Below, piece by piece: positions 1-7,374 of a DNA stretch of 64,000 nucleotides. The position numbers and the translations under genes were made by a program. The stretch lies in assembly GCA_035764005.1 (NCBI GenBank), contig DASTZZ010000033.1:1-64000 (forward strand), in the 5' to 3' direction. Source of the DNA: Terriglobales bacterium (GTDB taxonomy: Bacteria; Acidobacteriota; Terriglobia; Terriglobales; Acidobacteriaceae). Position 1 is the first letter of the stretch; each line of letters opens with the position of its first letter. The notes under the pieces are model-generated. The model was not told the DNA's origin. It saw only the letters and a list, made by a program, of their open reading frames with translations, and ran no database searches.

Positions 1-44
1 CTGGGCCAAGGAGCCTCGTGAATGCATTTTTGTTTCAAGCGTTA

Positions 45-84
45 GCGGGAGATCCTTCGCCCAAACAGGGCTCCGGATGACAGA
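45..84. repeat. Partial dispersed palindromic element
   Basis: The stretch reads gcgggagatccttcgc followed by a ggatgaca end. It resembles the right half of the complete inverted-repeat element at 53105-53284 (cgggagatccttcgcgc then caggatgacag). Only one half is visible, so this is a decayed or truncated copy. No gene is seen in bases 1-133. Confidence 0.5.
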
Positions 85-133
85 CTCAAGGAGTTGAAGG
101 CTTGGTGAAGTAGCCCTCGTCCAGCAGAGACTC

Positions 134-952
134 TTATCGAAAGCTGAGCAGCAGGTCCTTCAGTCCGAAGGTTGCGTTTTCTTTTTTCAAATGGCGATTC
201 AGGAAGCGTAGCGTTCGAGTAAGCGCGTCCATTTGTGCCATTCCGCGGAAGCTGTGTCCCTGTCCGGGATAGATCTTCAGCTCGTGTGGCGTTCCCAGCC
301 GTTTGAGCAGGGCCTCGACTTTTTGCGCTTCGCTCACTGGAACTGTGGAATCGGCTTCCCCATGCAGCAGCAGGGTTGGCGGCATCTGCCGAGCTCCAGA
401 GATGAAGTCGTCCGGCATTCCTCCCATCAGGCTAGCAACTGTGCAGATGCGCGAGTCCTTCGAGGCAAGCGACAGCGATAGAAATCCACCCAACGAAACG
501 CCGAGCAGTCCGATGCGCTGCGAATCGACCTTCGGATGCCTCTCGGCAAAGCTGATCGCGTCGGCAATCGTAGTCAGCCACGTCTGGAAATGAGTGCGAA
601 TTCCAGAGTAGCTGGCATGACTGGTTCCGGTCGCGTCAAAGTAGTGCACGAAAAAAACGATGTAGCCAAAATTCGCGAGTTGCTGGGCATAGTCGCCAAC
701 AAACGAACTTACCGGCCCAGAAGAGCCGTGAATCACCAGCAACGCGGGAAAGGTCCCAGAACGCTGCGGCTCGTAGAGCACGATGCCTATGTTCCTACCT
801 TGAGAACTATATGAGAGCACTACGTGATTAGACGACCCAGGTCGAGCGCGAGATACAGAATTGCTGGTTAGCCTGGAGCTGAATAAAAGCGCAGATGCTC
901 GATTTGGTCTAAGCCGTGGGAGCGGAAAAGCGCGATTGCGAAGTCCCGACAA
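134..952 (-). CDS. Alpha/beta hydrolase, dienelactone hydrolase family
   Basis: A serine hydrolase that probably acts on a small ester, lactone or acyl group; the substrate is unknown. The fold signature is clear: an oxyanion region at VIHGSSG, the nucleophile elbow GVSLGG, the acid in HGEADSTVP and the histidine in GQGHSF, in the order and spacing of the DLH family. The length of 272 aa is slightly long because the first 45 residues are basic, low in homology and begin with TTG. A GTG at 820 (about residue 45) is another possible start; neither has a convincing ribosome-binding site. No operon partner is evident, and queG begins on the other strand 80 bp away. Confidence 0.8.
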   Translation of the reverse strand: MSGLRNRAFPLPRLRPNRASALLFSSRLTSNSVSRARPGSSNHVVLSYSSQGRNIGIVLYEPQRSGTFPALLVIHGSSGPVSSFVGDYAQQLANFGYIVFFVHYFDATGTSHASYSGIRTHFQTWLTTIADAISFAERHPKVDSQRIGLLGVSLGGFLSLSLASKDSRICTVASLMGGMPDDFISGARQMPPTLLLHGEADSTVPVSEAQKVEALLKRLGTPHELKIYPGQGHSFRGMAQMDALTRTLRFLNRHLKKENATFGLKDLLLSFR

Positions 953-1031
953 AGCAGATGTGAAGCGCGACTCTTAGTCACTGCCAAGAAGTGAGCCCGA
1001 AGGGCCTTGCTCCATAGGCTATGTTCGCGGA

Positions 1032-2228
1032 GTGGCAAACAGCCAACCATATGACCCGCTCAGAAGATATGGGTTCGGTTTCGATGCGAAAATATCGGTA
1101 GTGCCTTCCTCTCTTCTGCTCTCCGTTCAACAATCCGCAACAGCCGCGGGATTCGAGCGTGTCGGCCTGGCTCCGGCGAGCCATCCAGAGATGCGCGAGC
1201 TGGATCGCTTCGCCGATTGGGTCGATGCTGGATATGCGGGGGAAATGGAGTACCTGAAGCGGCGCAGCGAGTCCGGCAAATACAAGCGCAGTGCGCTCGA
1301 GGAGGCGCTGCCTTGGGCGAAGTCAGTGATCGTAGTTGCGATGAACTACAACCCGGCCGCACCGAAATCGACTGAACCGGCGGCCCGAACTCAGGGCTGG
1401 ATCTCGCGTTATGCGCTCAGCCCTCGCGATTACCACGACACAGTGTTGGGCTCGTTGCGCAAAGTCGAAGCTACTTTGATCGAGGAGCAACGCGCTGCAG
1501 GAGAGGAAATCATTACCCGCGCTTACGTCGATACCGGTCCGGTGCTTGAGCGCGTTTACGCCAAGTACGCGGGCATCGGCTGGATTGGCAAGAACACCTG
1601 CATCATCAACCAGGAACTTGGCTCGTGGATTTTTCTCGGCGTCATCGTCACATCAATACCGTACTCGGCGTTCGTTCCCGATCAGAAACTCGACATTGCT
1701 CCCGACCGCTGCGGACGCTGCACGCGCTGCATCGATGCCTGCCCGACCGACGCGCTGATCGGCCCTCATCAACTCGATGCATCGCGATGCATCGCATACT
1801 TCACGATCGAGAAGCGCGGCTCGATTCCCGAATCGGTACGCGGGAACATTGGCAGGCACGTGTTTGGGTGCGACATCTGTCAGGATGTATGTCCGTGGAA
1901 TCGCAAGGTTCCGGTTGCCACGAACGCCGGTTTCGAAGCGGACGCTTCTTTGATCAATCCTGATTTATCGGAGCTGTCGCAAATGTCTGCCGAACAATTT
2001 CGGAAGCGCTTCCGCGGCTCACCAATCTCGCGCGCGAAGTATTCAGGTTTTCTTCGCAATGTGGCTGTAGCAATGGGAAACAGCGGATTGCAGGAATATA
2101 TTCCTGCATTGGAACGACTGGCGCTAAGCGAGGATTCAGTAATTGCAGAACATGCGGTTTGGGCACTCGCTCGCTTGCGTGGGCTAAATTCAGAGTCGCA
2201 GCAAGAGGAAACTGTCGCCGCTCAGTAG
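1032..2228 (+). CDS. queG: Epoxyqueuosine reductase
   Basis: Catalyses the last step of queuosine synthesis, reducing epoxyqueuosine at tRNA position 34 with cobalamin and two 4Fe-4S clusters in the cytoplasm. The two ferredoxin-like cysteine sets are visible at C227/C230/C233/C237 and C280/C283/C287 (the latter in GCDICQDVCPWN). The catalytic-acid region YVDTGPVLER lies near residue 166, and GIGWIGKNTC is also conserved. A HEAT-like tail (about 330-385, HAVWALARLRG) matches the long form of the family. The start is GTG at 1032; about 25 N-terminal residues look dispensable, so a start further in is possible. No other queuosine gene is in the window. Confidence 0.95.
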   Translation: MANSQPYDPLRRYGFGFDAKISVVPSSLLLSVQQSATAAGFERVGLAPASHPEMRELDRFADWVDAGYAGEMEYLKRRSESGKYKRSALEEALPWAKSVIVVAMNYNPAAPKSTEPAARTQGWISRYALSPRDYHDTVLGSLRKVEATLIEEQRAAGEEIITRAYVDTGPVLERVYAKYAGIGWIGKNTCIINQELGSWIFLGVIVTSIPYSAFVPDQKLDIAPDRCGRCTRCIDACPTDALIGPHQLDASRCIAYFTIEKRGSIPESVRGNIGRHVFGCDICQDVCPWNRKVPVATNAGFEADASLINPDLSELSQMSAEQFRKRFRGSPISRAKYSGFLRNVAVAMGNSGLQEYIPALERLALSEDSVIAEHAVWALARLRGLNSESQQEETVAAQ

Positions 2229-2237
2229 TTCGCGTTG

Positions 2238-2777
2238 CTATGCGAGCTGAGCGCGAACGAATCTCCTCGTAGCTTCGCTGCTGACACCGTACACCGCATG
2301 AGCCAGGATTTCGTAGGTGAGTTCGGTTGGCGATCGCTTCGTAACAGGTTGCGAGAGGCCCATTGCGGGCAGGACCGTAGCGTCTGCTCCCGCCCAAAGA
2401 CCAAGCCCATGTAACAGCCCATATCCTGTTCGCGCGATCTTCAGATATTCACTGGAAATTCCGTAGATGCCGCCCATCAGGGTGCCGAAGGCAAAGTGAA
2501 CGGCATAGCTGGCCGGCTCTTTTTCGCTTTTTCCCAAGTCACGGTGAAGAGTGGCCTCGGAAATTTTATTCGCCACCTTTACGGTGGAGGGTTCCTCTTG
2601 CTGCGATTGATCGGAGTTTTTTGATTCCTCGCTCCCATTCTTCCGATTGAGTTCCTGCTCTGCCTTCGACCAGCCAGTCTGGAAGAGCGTCATTGCAGCC
2701 GTGCCGGCCAGTCCGGCTGCCAGGCCGGAAACGAATCCTTTCCATAAGACGTGGTGATTATCGAGTTCTTCATGCAT
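2238..2777 (-). CDS. DUF1440 / YagU-like inner membrane protein
   Basis: A small membrane protein of the DUF1440 (YagU) type; its function is not established beyond an acid-stress link for YagU. A glycine-rich hydrophobic segment (about 13-33, GFVSGLAAGLAGTAAMTLFQ) is followed by a charged linker rich in E, S and Q (40-75). Two or three further hydrophobic segments follow, containing HFAFGTLMGGIYG and HGLGLWAGADATVLPAMGL. It ends 9 bp from the end of queG on the opposite strand (convergent). The 286 bp upstream hold no gene, only GC-rich short repeats containing gcccgaagggcg. Confidence 0.75.
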   Translation of the reverse strand: MHEELDNHHVLWKGFVSGLAAGLAGTAAMTLFQTGWSKAEQELNRKNGSEESKNSDQSQQEEPSTVKVANKISEATLHRDLGKSEKEPASYAVHFAFGTLMGGIYGISSEYLKIARTGYGLLHGLGLWAGADATVLPAMGLSQPVTKRSPTELTYEILAHAVYGVSSEATRRFVRAQLA

Positions 2778-3063
2778 GGCGCCCCCTACGTGTGCTTGGC
2801 TGCCTTTGGTTTGGTGATTGGCTGTTGGGACGTGTTGCCCTCAAAATCGATGATTTGGCGCTGAGAGCAAATCAGTGCACTAGCCCGAAGGGCGAATGTA
2901 TTAGCCCACGTGCGTGAGCCGGCGGGTCAGCAATGTATTTGGTCGAACCCGAAGGGGGCGGCACTGAGTTTCAGTTGCCTATGACCGCAGAATCTCTATG
3001 CCGCCCTCCGGCTAACGCAGCTGCGGGCGGTAGTCCATCAAGAACCTTGGGGCAAGCCACAGC

Positions 3064-4476
3064 TTACGAATTCATTGGGCGCGGATTCACCGAGGTTCCG
3101 CTCCTCTGAAATACAAACTGGAGAACCCAGACATGAGCGTTGGGGCTGGCGAATTTCCAGTCTTGTGCTGCCTCAAGAGCGTGGTTGGCGAAATATCGGC
3201 TAGGCCCTGCGGACACGAATTCGGCCTTAGCGACGTTTCCTGCACGGTCAGTATGAACACGCACCGTGACTCGCACCTTTCCGTGAATCGTCTTCAGAGC
3301 GCTTGCTGTGACATTTGGCAATACCTGACGAACAATTTGCCCGGCTGAGGCGAATGACTGTGCTTGCCTTGCCGCACGATCTGCTGAATTGTGCCTTGGA
3401 TTTGGTGAGGGTTTTTCCAGCGCTGCCCCGACAGGCTGATCGCCCAAGGAAACATTAGTAGCAGCAGGATGCCGGCGAAGCGTGCTCGCGGCGAGAATCG
3501 CAACCGCGATCACCGCAAGGAAGCCAACGGCATAGATGTGACTGCTGATCTCCTTGCGTGCCTTCACGATGATCTCAGCGCCAGCCTTCGCGATAATTTC
3601 CGACTTCTCCCTTAGCCTTTGCGTCTCGATCTTTATCTTTTGCTTATCCAGCTTCGGTCGCGCGGGAGCTGGAACTGGCGTCGGCTGGAACTTCGAAAGT
3701 ATGTGAGAGACGGTCCAGCGCGATTTGGGATCGCGTCGTACAGAGTGGCTGGCGATTCCAGCGAATGGCTCGGGGATCCCGGCGGGCAATGTTGGTTCAT
3801 TCTGCAACCGGTCTGTCCACGCGGGCAGACGTCGCGTGAGTGACTCGCACAGAACAACGCCCAGGGACCAAACGTCACCGGCGGGCGAGCAGCCTTCGCG
3901 CGATGCCTCTGGAGCATCGTAGGCAGGCCGGTTTTCACTCACACTGTCGATCACGCCGGGACGGCAGACGCTGTCAGTCGACAGCTTCAATTGCTCGCCG
4001 ACCACGAGAATATTCGAGGGCCGCAGACGTCCGTGAGCAAAACCGTTTTCGTGAAGATATGACAGCGCCTCCAGGAGCGGCTTCGTCATTTCGCGCGCCT
4101 CGGCAGGTGTGAGAGCCCGCTCCGGCAGGATCTGTGAGAGTGCTTCGTCGGCAAACTCGGTGACAACGTACAGGAATTGCTCGTCAGCCACCTCGCACAT
4201 TCCGGTCTCGAAGATCTGCAGCAGGTGCGGATGCGAGAGCTTGGACGCCAGCTTCAAGCGTGTCTCTTGCACATCGGCGTGAGGACCGGCGGCGATCAGC
4301 TTGATTACGGCTTTGCGCGAGAGATCGTCCCGCCATTCCGTGGCAAAGACCGCGCTGCGGTTGGACGCGCCGAGATATTGGCGCAACGGAAACTTTCCAG
4401 CGATAGTGCGGCCTTCCCACTGTCTGCCGTTTTCGAAGATGGTCTTGCCGCTCCCCACCTGAGCTGTTTCGAGCAT
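3064..4476 (-). CDS. Membrane pseudokinase with TonB-C-like periplasmic domain
   Basis: A 470-residue protein with a Ser/Thr-kinase fold (about 28-262), a basic coiled linker, one transmembrane helix (about 313-332, YAVGFLAVIAVAILAAS) and a C-terminal domain (about 375-465) like the TonB/energy-transducer C-terminus (GKVRVTVRVHTDRAGNVAKAEFV, then ALEAAQDWKF). The ATP lysine (AVIKLI, K59) and the APE and DVWSLG motifs persist. The catalytic HRD is HGR (148-150), DFG reads DSV, and the glycine loop is GASNRS, so phosphotransfer is unlikely. The start at 4476 was chosen because it has GGAGT five bases upstream. Orientation would put the kinase domain in the cytoplasm and the TonB-like domain in the periplasm. 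Role unknown. Confidence 0.8.
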   Translation of the reverse strand: MLETAQVGSGKTIFENGRQWEGRTIAGKFPLRQYLGASNRSAVFATEWRDDLSRKAVIKLIAAGPHADVQETRLKLASKLSHPHLLQIFETGMCEVADEQFLYVVTEFADEALSQILPERALTPAEAREMTKPLLEALSYLHENGFAHGRLRPSNILVVGEQLKLSTDSVCRPGVIDSVSENRPAYDAPEASREGCSPAGDVWSLGVVLCESLTRRLPAWTDRLQNEPTLPAGIPEPFAGIASHSVRRDPKSRWTVSHILSKFQPTPVPAPARPKLDKQKIKIETQRLREKSEIIAKAGAEIIVKARKEISSHIYAVGFLAVIAVAILAASTLRRHPAATNVSLGDQPVGAALEKPSPNPRHNSADRAARQAQSFASAGQIVRQVLPNVTASALKTIHGKVRVTVRVHTDRAGNVAKAEFVSAGPSRYFANHALEAAQDWKFASPNAHVWVLQFVFQRSGTSVNPRPMNS

Positions 4477-4726
4477 AGCTACTCCACGTCGAGTTGAATC
4501 AGAACCTGAAATGTTCCGGACGGTAGGCGCTTGCCCATTATGCAAGAACCGGGCCGAGGTTTCGAGAAGAAGTTGCAGCACGAAAGGGAAATGTCGGGCA
4601 ATCCGGGGAAGGTTCGGTGCAAGTCAGCACCTCCTTAGGGCCCGCCGGCTCCCTACAGAGCTAGTGAATCCTGTCGTCCATGTCCGCTCGTAACCCTTTG
4701 CGGGGCTACTTGTAAACTTGTGAGCT

Positions 4727-5509
4727 ATGGACGTCGTGTTTGGAATCCATGCCGTGGAAGAGGCATTACGGGCGCGGAGCCGCTCGCTCGATCATCTGGA
4801 GGTCGCGCGCGAACGCCACGACCAGCGATTGCAGTCGGTGATCGACCTGGCACGAGAGGAGGGAGTTACGGTCCGGTTCGTTCCTCGGGACCAACTCGAT
4901 CGCCTGGCTCGGAGCAAGTCGCATCAGGGCGCAGTTGCCGTAGTTGCTGCGAAGGAATATGTCGGACTGGACACGCTGCTCTCAAGCAACAGCAGCCAAA
5001 CTTTCATTTTGGTGCTCGACGGAATCGAGGATCCTCACAATCTCGGAGCGCTCATCCGAACTGCAGACGGAGCCGGAGCGAGCGGGGTAGTCATTCCGGA
5101 ACGCCGATCTGCAGCCGTGAATGCAACTGTCGCAAAAACCTCGGCGGGAGCTTCGGAGCATGTGAAGGTCGCTCGCGTGGTGAACCTGGCGCGGGCGCTC
5201 GATGAACTGAAGGAAAAAAACGTGTGGATTGTCGGGCTCGATGAGCGCGGAGAAAAGAGCTATGACGATGTCGACTACAACATGGATTGCGCCGTTGTGC
5301 TCGGCGCTGAGGGTCACGGCCTTCACGATCTGATCCGCAAAAAATGCGATTACCTGGTTTCGATTCCGATGGCAGGCGAGGTTCCTTCTTTGAACGTCTC
5401 AGTTGCGGGGGCGGTGGTGATGTACGAGGTCGCACGCCAGCGTCGAGCTAAGGCTCAGGATTCAACAGAAGCGAAACACGAAAAGGCGCGCAGAGGATTA
5501 GGTTCGTGA
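4727..5509 (+). CDS. rlmB: 23S rRNA 2'-O-methyltransferase RlmB, TrmH/SpoU family
   Basis: A cytoplasmic methyltransferase expected to methylate the ribose of G2251 in 23S rRNA using SAM. The N-terminal substrate-binding domain starts with VFGIHAVEEALRAR. The SPOUT knot domain carries the three TrmH motifs: DGIEDPHNLGALIRTADGAG (about 103), VVLGAEGHGL (about 190) and IPMAGEVPSLNVSVAGAVVMYE (about 212). The 260-residue length is normal. Its TGA overlaps the GTG start of the next gene, so the two are translationally coupled. The 250 bp upstream, shared with the divergent pseudokinase, hold no recognised feature. Confidence 0.92.
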   Translation: MDVVFGIHAVEEALRARSRSLDHLEVARERHDQRLQSVIDLAREEGVTVRFVPRDQLDRLARSKSHQGAVAVVAAKEYVGLDTLLSSNSSQTFILVLDGIEDPHNLGALIRTADGAGASGVVIPERRSAAVNATVAKTSAGASEHVKVARVVNLARALDELKEKNVWIVGLDERGEKSYDDVDYNMDCAVVLGAEGHGLHDLIRKKCDYLVSIPMAGEVPSLNVSVAGAVVMYEVARQRRAKAQDSTEAKHEKARRGLGS

Positions 5510-7224
5510 AAGTTGTTCGCCTGTGCGCCGTGCTGCTGTGTCTCATGGCTGCCGGTGATACGCAGCAGAAAACGACCCCCGACACTCTCGATCGTAATAC
5601 TTTCACATTCCTGAATTGGAACTTGAATCTACGCATCGAGCCTGCCTCTGAATCGTTATCTGCACGGGGGAAGGTCACCCTTCGCAACGACAGTGAGCGG
5701 CCACAGAAGCGCGCATCATTGCAGATTTCTTCGTCGCTGCATTGGGCCTCTGTCCGGTTAAACGGAGCTGTTCTTCCGTTCGTTACTGAGCAGGTCCGCT
5801 CCGATCTCGACCACAGCGGCAAAGTCCAGGAAGCTGTTGTCAATCTCCCCGCTGCGGTCGTTCCTGGAGCAGCGATCGACCTCGAAGTTGGATACAGCGG
5901 TACCGTGTCGCTGGACACTACACGCCTAGCGCAGATCGGTGTTCCGCTCGAAGTGCGCACCGCGACCGACTACGATCGCATCACTCCAACATTCACGTGC
6001 CTGCGGGGAGTTGGGCACGTTCTCTGGTTCCCTGTGTCGCTGGCACCAGCGCTGCTGAGCGACGGCAATAAAGTCTTTGAGGAAACCAGCGCCTGGGCTG
6101 TGCGGCACAGTACTTCCGCGATGAATCTCGCGATCGGCACGACAAACAATCCTGCTTCTCGCGAATGGAACGGAAACGCCCAGCAAGTCCTGTACGAATC
6201 TATGGGAGGAGTTTCAAACACGGATTTGGTTTGGAAACATTTGGGTCTCGCAGGTCCCGTGTTGATCGGAGGGAAATTGGAAGAGTTGGCCGCGACGAGC
6301 TCTCCCCAACTTCCATTCAACATCAGCTTTTTCCCGCAGCACGAAAACGAAGCACAAGATTATGCGCGAATAATTCGTGACACGCCTTCGATGGTCGTAG
6401 GACGAGGCAAAATTCCCGCGACTCTCATCGAACTTCCGGAAGAACAAGATTCAACTTTCGAAGCCGACACCATGCTGCTCACTGCTCTCAAGCCAATTGA
6501 CCGGAAGTCGCTCGAGGTAACGCTTGCGTATCAACTGGCGCACCAGAGTCTATGGTCGCCGAGAGCCTGGATTTATGCGGGCGCGGCGCACTTCGCACAG
6601 GCGCTCATGCGCGAGCGGCAGGACGGTCGGGGTGCCGCCATCTCGTACATGCAGCAGCGCCTCGCGCCGTTGACGCTCGAGGACAGCGGCGCTTCTGATG
6701 TTCTGAAGAGCAACAGTTTGGTGAATACGACGAGTGAAGTTTTCTACCGCACGAAGGCGATGTATGTCTGGTGGATGCTGCGCGAGATCGTCGGCCAGCG
6801 CGCTGTGCTCGATGCCTTACAACAATATGATCCTGACGCAGACAAAGAGCCTTCGTACATGCAGAAACTGCTCGAAAAGAACTCGCACAAAGATTTGGAA
6901 TGGTTCTTTGACGATTGGGTTTATCAGGATCGCGGACTGCCCGAGTTCACAATCAGCAATGGATATGCGCGGCCCAGTCTGCAGGGCATCTTTCTGGTAT
7001 CAGCGACCATTGAGAACCAGGGTGGCGCGGCGGCGGAAGTTCCGATTATCGTTCACACACAGAACGGCGATGTGCCAAGCCGCATCCGTGTGCCTGCGCA
7101 TGGCAAGACTGCTTTGCGGGTGGAGGTCAGTAGCAGGCCTTTGGACGTTACGGTGAACGATGGGAGCGTGCCTGAGGTGGATCGGACGGACAATACGACG
7201 AGTGTGAGGATTGGAGCGCAGTGA
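5506..7224 (+). CDS. Secreted M1-peptidase-like protein lacking zinc ligands
   Basis: A 572-residue exported protein with a signal peptide (1-20). It has an M1-type layout: an N-terminal beta domain (FTFLNWNLNLRIEPASESL) and a central thermolysin-like region. At the place of the M1 HEXXH zinc motif it has YQLAH (342-346), and the usual WLNEGFA segment reads WIYAGAAHF (355-363). The first histidine and both key glutamates are therefore gone and it is probably not a protease. A later YRTKAMYVWWMLRE matches the conserved helix after the M1 site. The C-terminus is beta-rich. It starts with GTG overlapping the rlmB stop. It could be a binding or scaffold relative of aminopeptidases. Confidence 0.72.
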   Translation: MKVVRLCAVLLCLMAAGDTQQKTTPDTLDRNTFTFLNWNLNLRIEPASESLSARGKVTLRNDSERPQKRASLQISSSLHWASVRLNGAVLPFVTEQVRSDLDHSGKVQEAVVNLPAAVVPGAAIDLEVGYSGTVSLDTTRLAQIGVPLEVRTATDYDRITPTFTCLRGVGHVLWFPVSLAPALLSDGNKVFEETSAWAVRHSTSAMNLAIGTTNNPASREWNGNAQQVLYESMGGVSNTDLVWKHLGLAGPVLIGGKLEELAATSSPQLPFNISFFPQHENEAQDYARIIRDTPSMVVGRGKIPATLIELPEEQDSTFEADTMLLTALKPIDRKSLEVTLAYQLAHQSLWSPRAWIYAGAAHFAQALMRERQDGRGAAISYMQQRLAPLTLEDSGASDVLKSNSLVNTTSEVFYRTKAMYVWWMLREIVGQRAVLDALQQYDPDADKEPSYMQKLLEKNSHKDLEWFFDDWVYQDRGLPEFTISNGYARPSLQGIFLVSATIENQGGAAAEVPIIVHTQNGDVPSRIRVPAHGKTALRVEVSSRPLDVTVNDGSVPEVDRTDNTTSVRIGAQ

Positions 7225-7271
7225 CAGGTGCGAAAAACACAAGATGTTTCGACTCCGGTTTCCCGCGCCCG

Positions 7272-7304
7272 CCCCACCGAGCGCAACTGCAGCGCTCGGC
7301 GGGG
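7272..7304. terminator. GC-rich hairpin between convergent genes
   Basis: The left arm ccccaccgagcgc (7272-7284) pairs with gcgctcggcgggg (7292-7304), with one mismatch and a 7-base loop. It lies between the convergent ends of the M1-like gene and the RNase E/G gene. There is no T-run on either side, so it may act bidirectionally or as a transcript-stabilising stem rather than a classical intrinsic terminator. Confidence 0.55.
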
Positions 7305-7374
7305 CCCCGGAAACGCGCGGGAGCCCTCCTCCGCTCAACATGACAGACGTGGGCTCCCCAGAACGCGAGAAAAG

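Noticed and set aside
4480-4726. Possible structured RNA or riboswitch ahead of rlmB and the pseudokinase
   Set aside because: Some local stems (ggtgc-aagtca-gcacc, cgggcc...gggcccg) are visible, but no conserved cobalamin, SAM, glycine or c-di-GMP core could be aligned, and RNase P, SRP and tmRNA signatures are missing.
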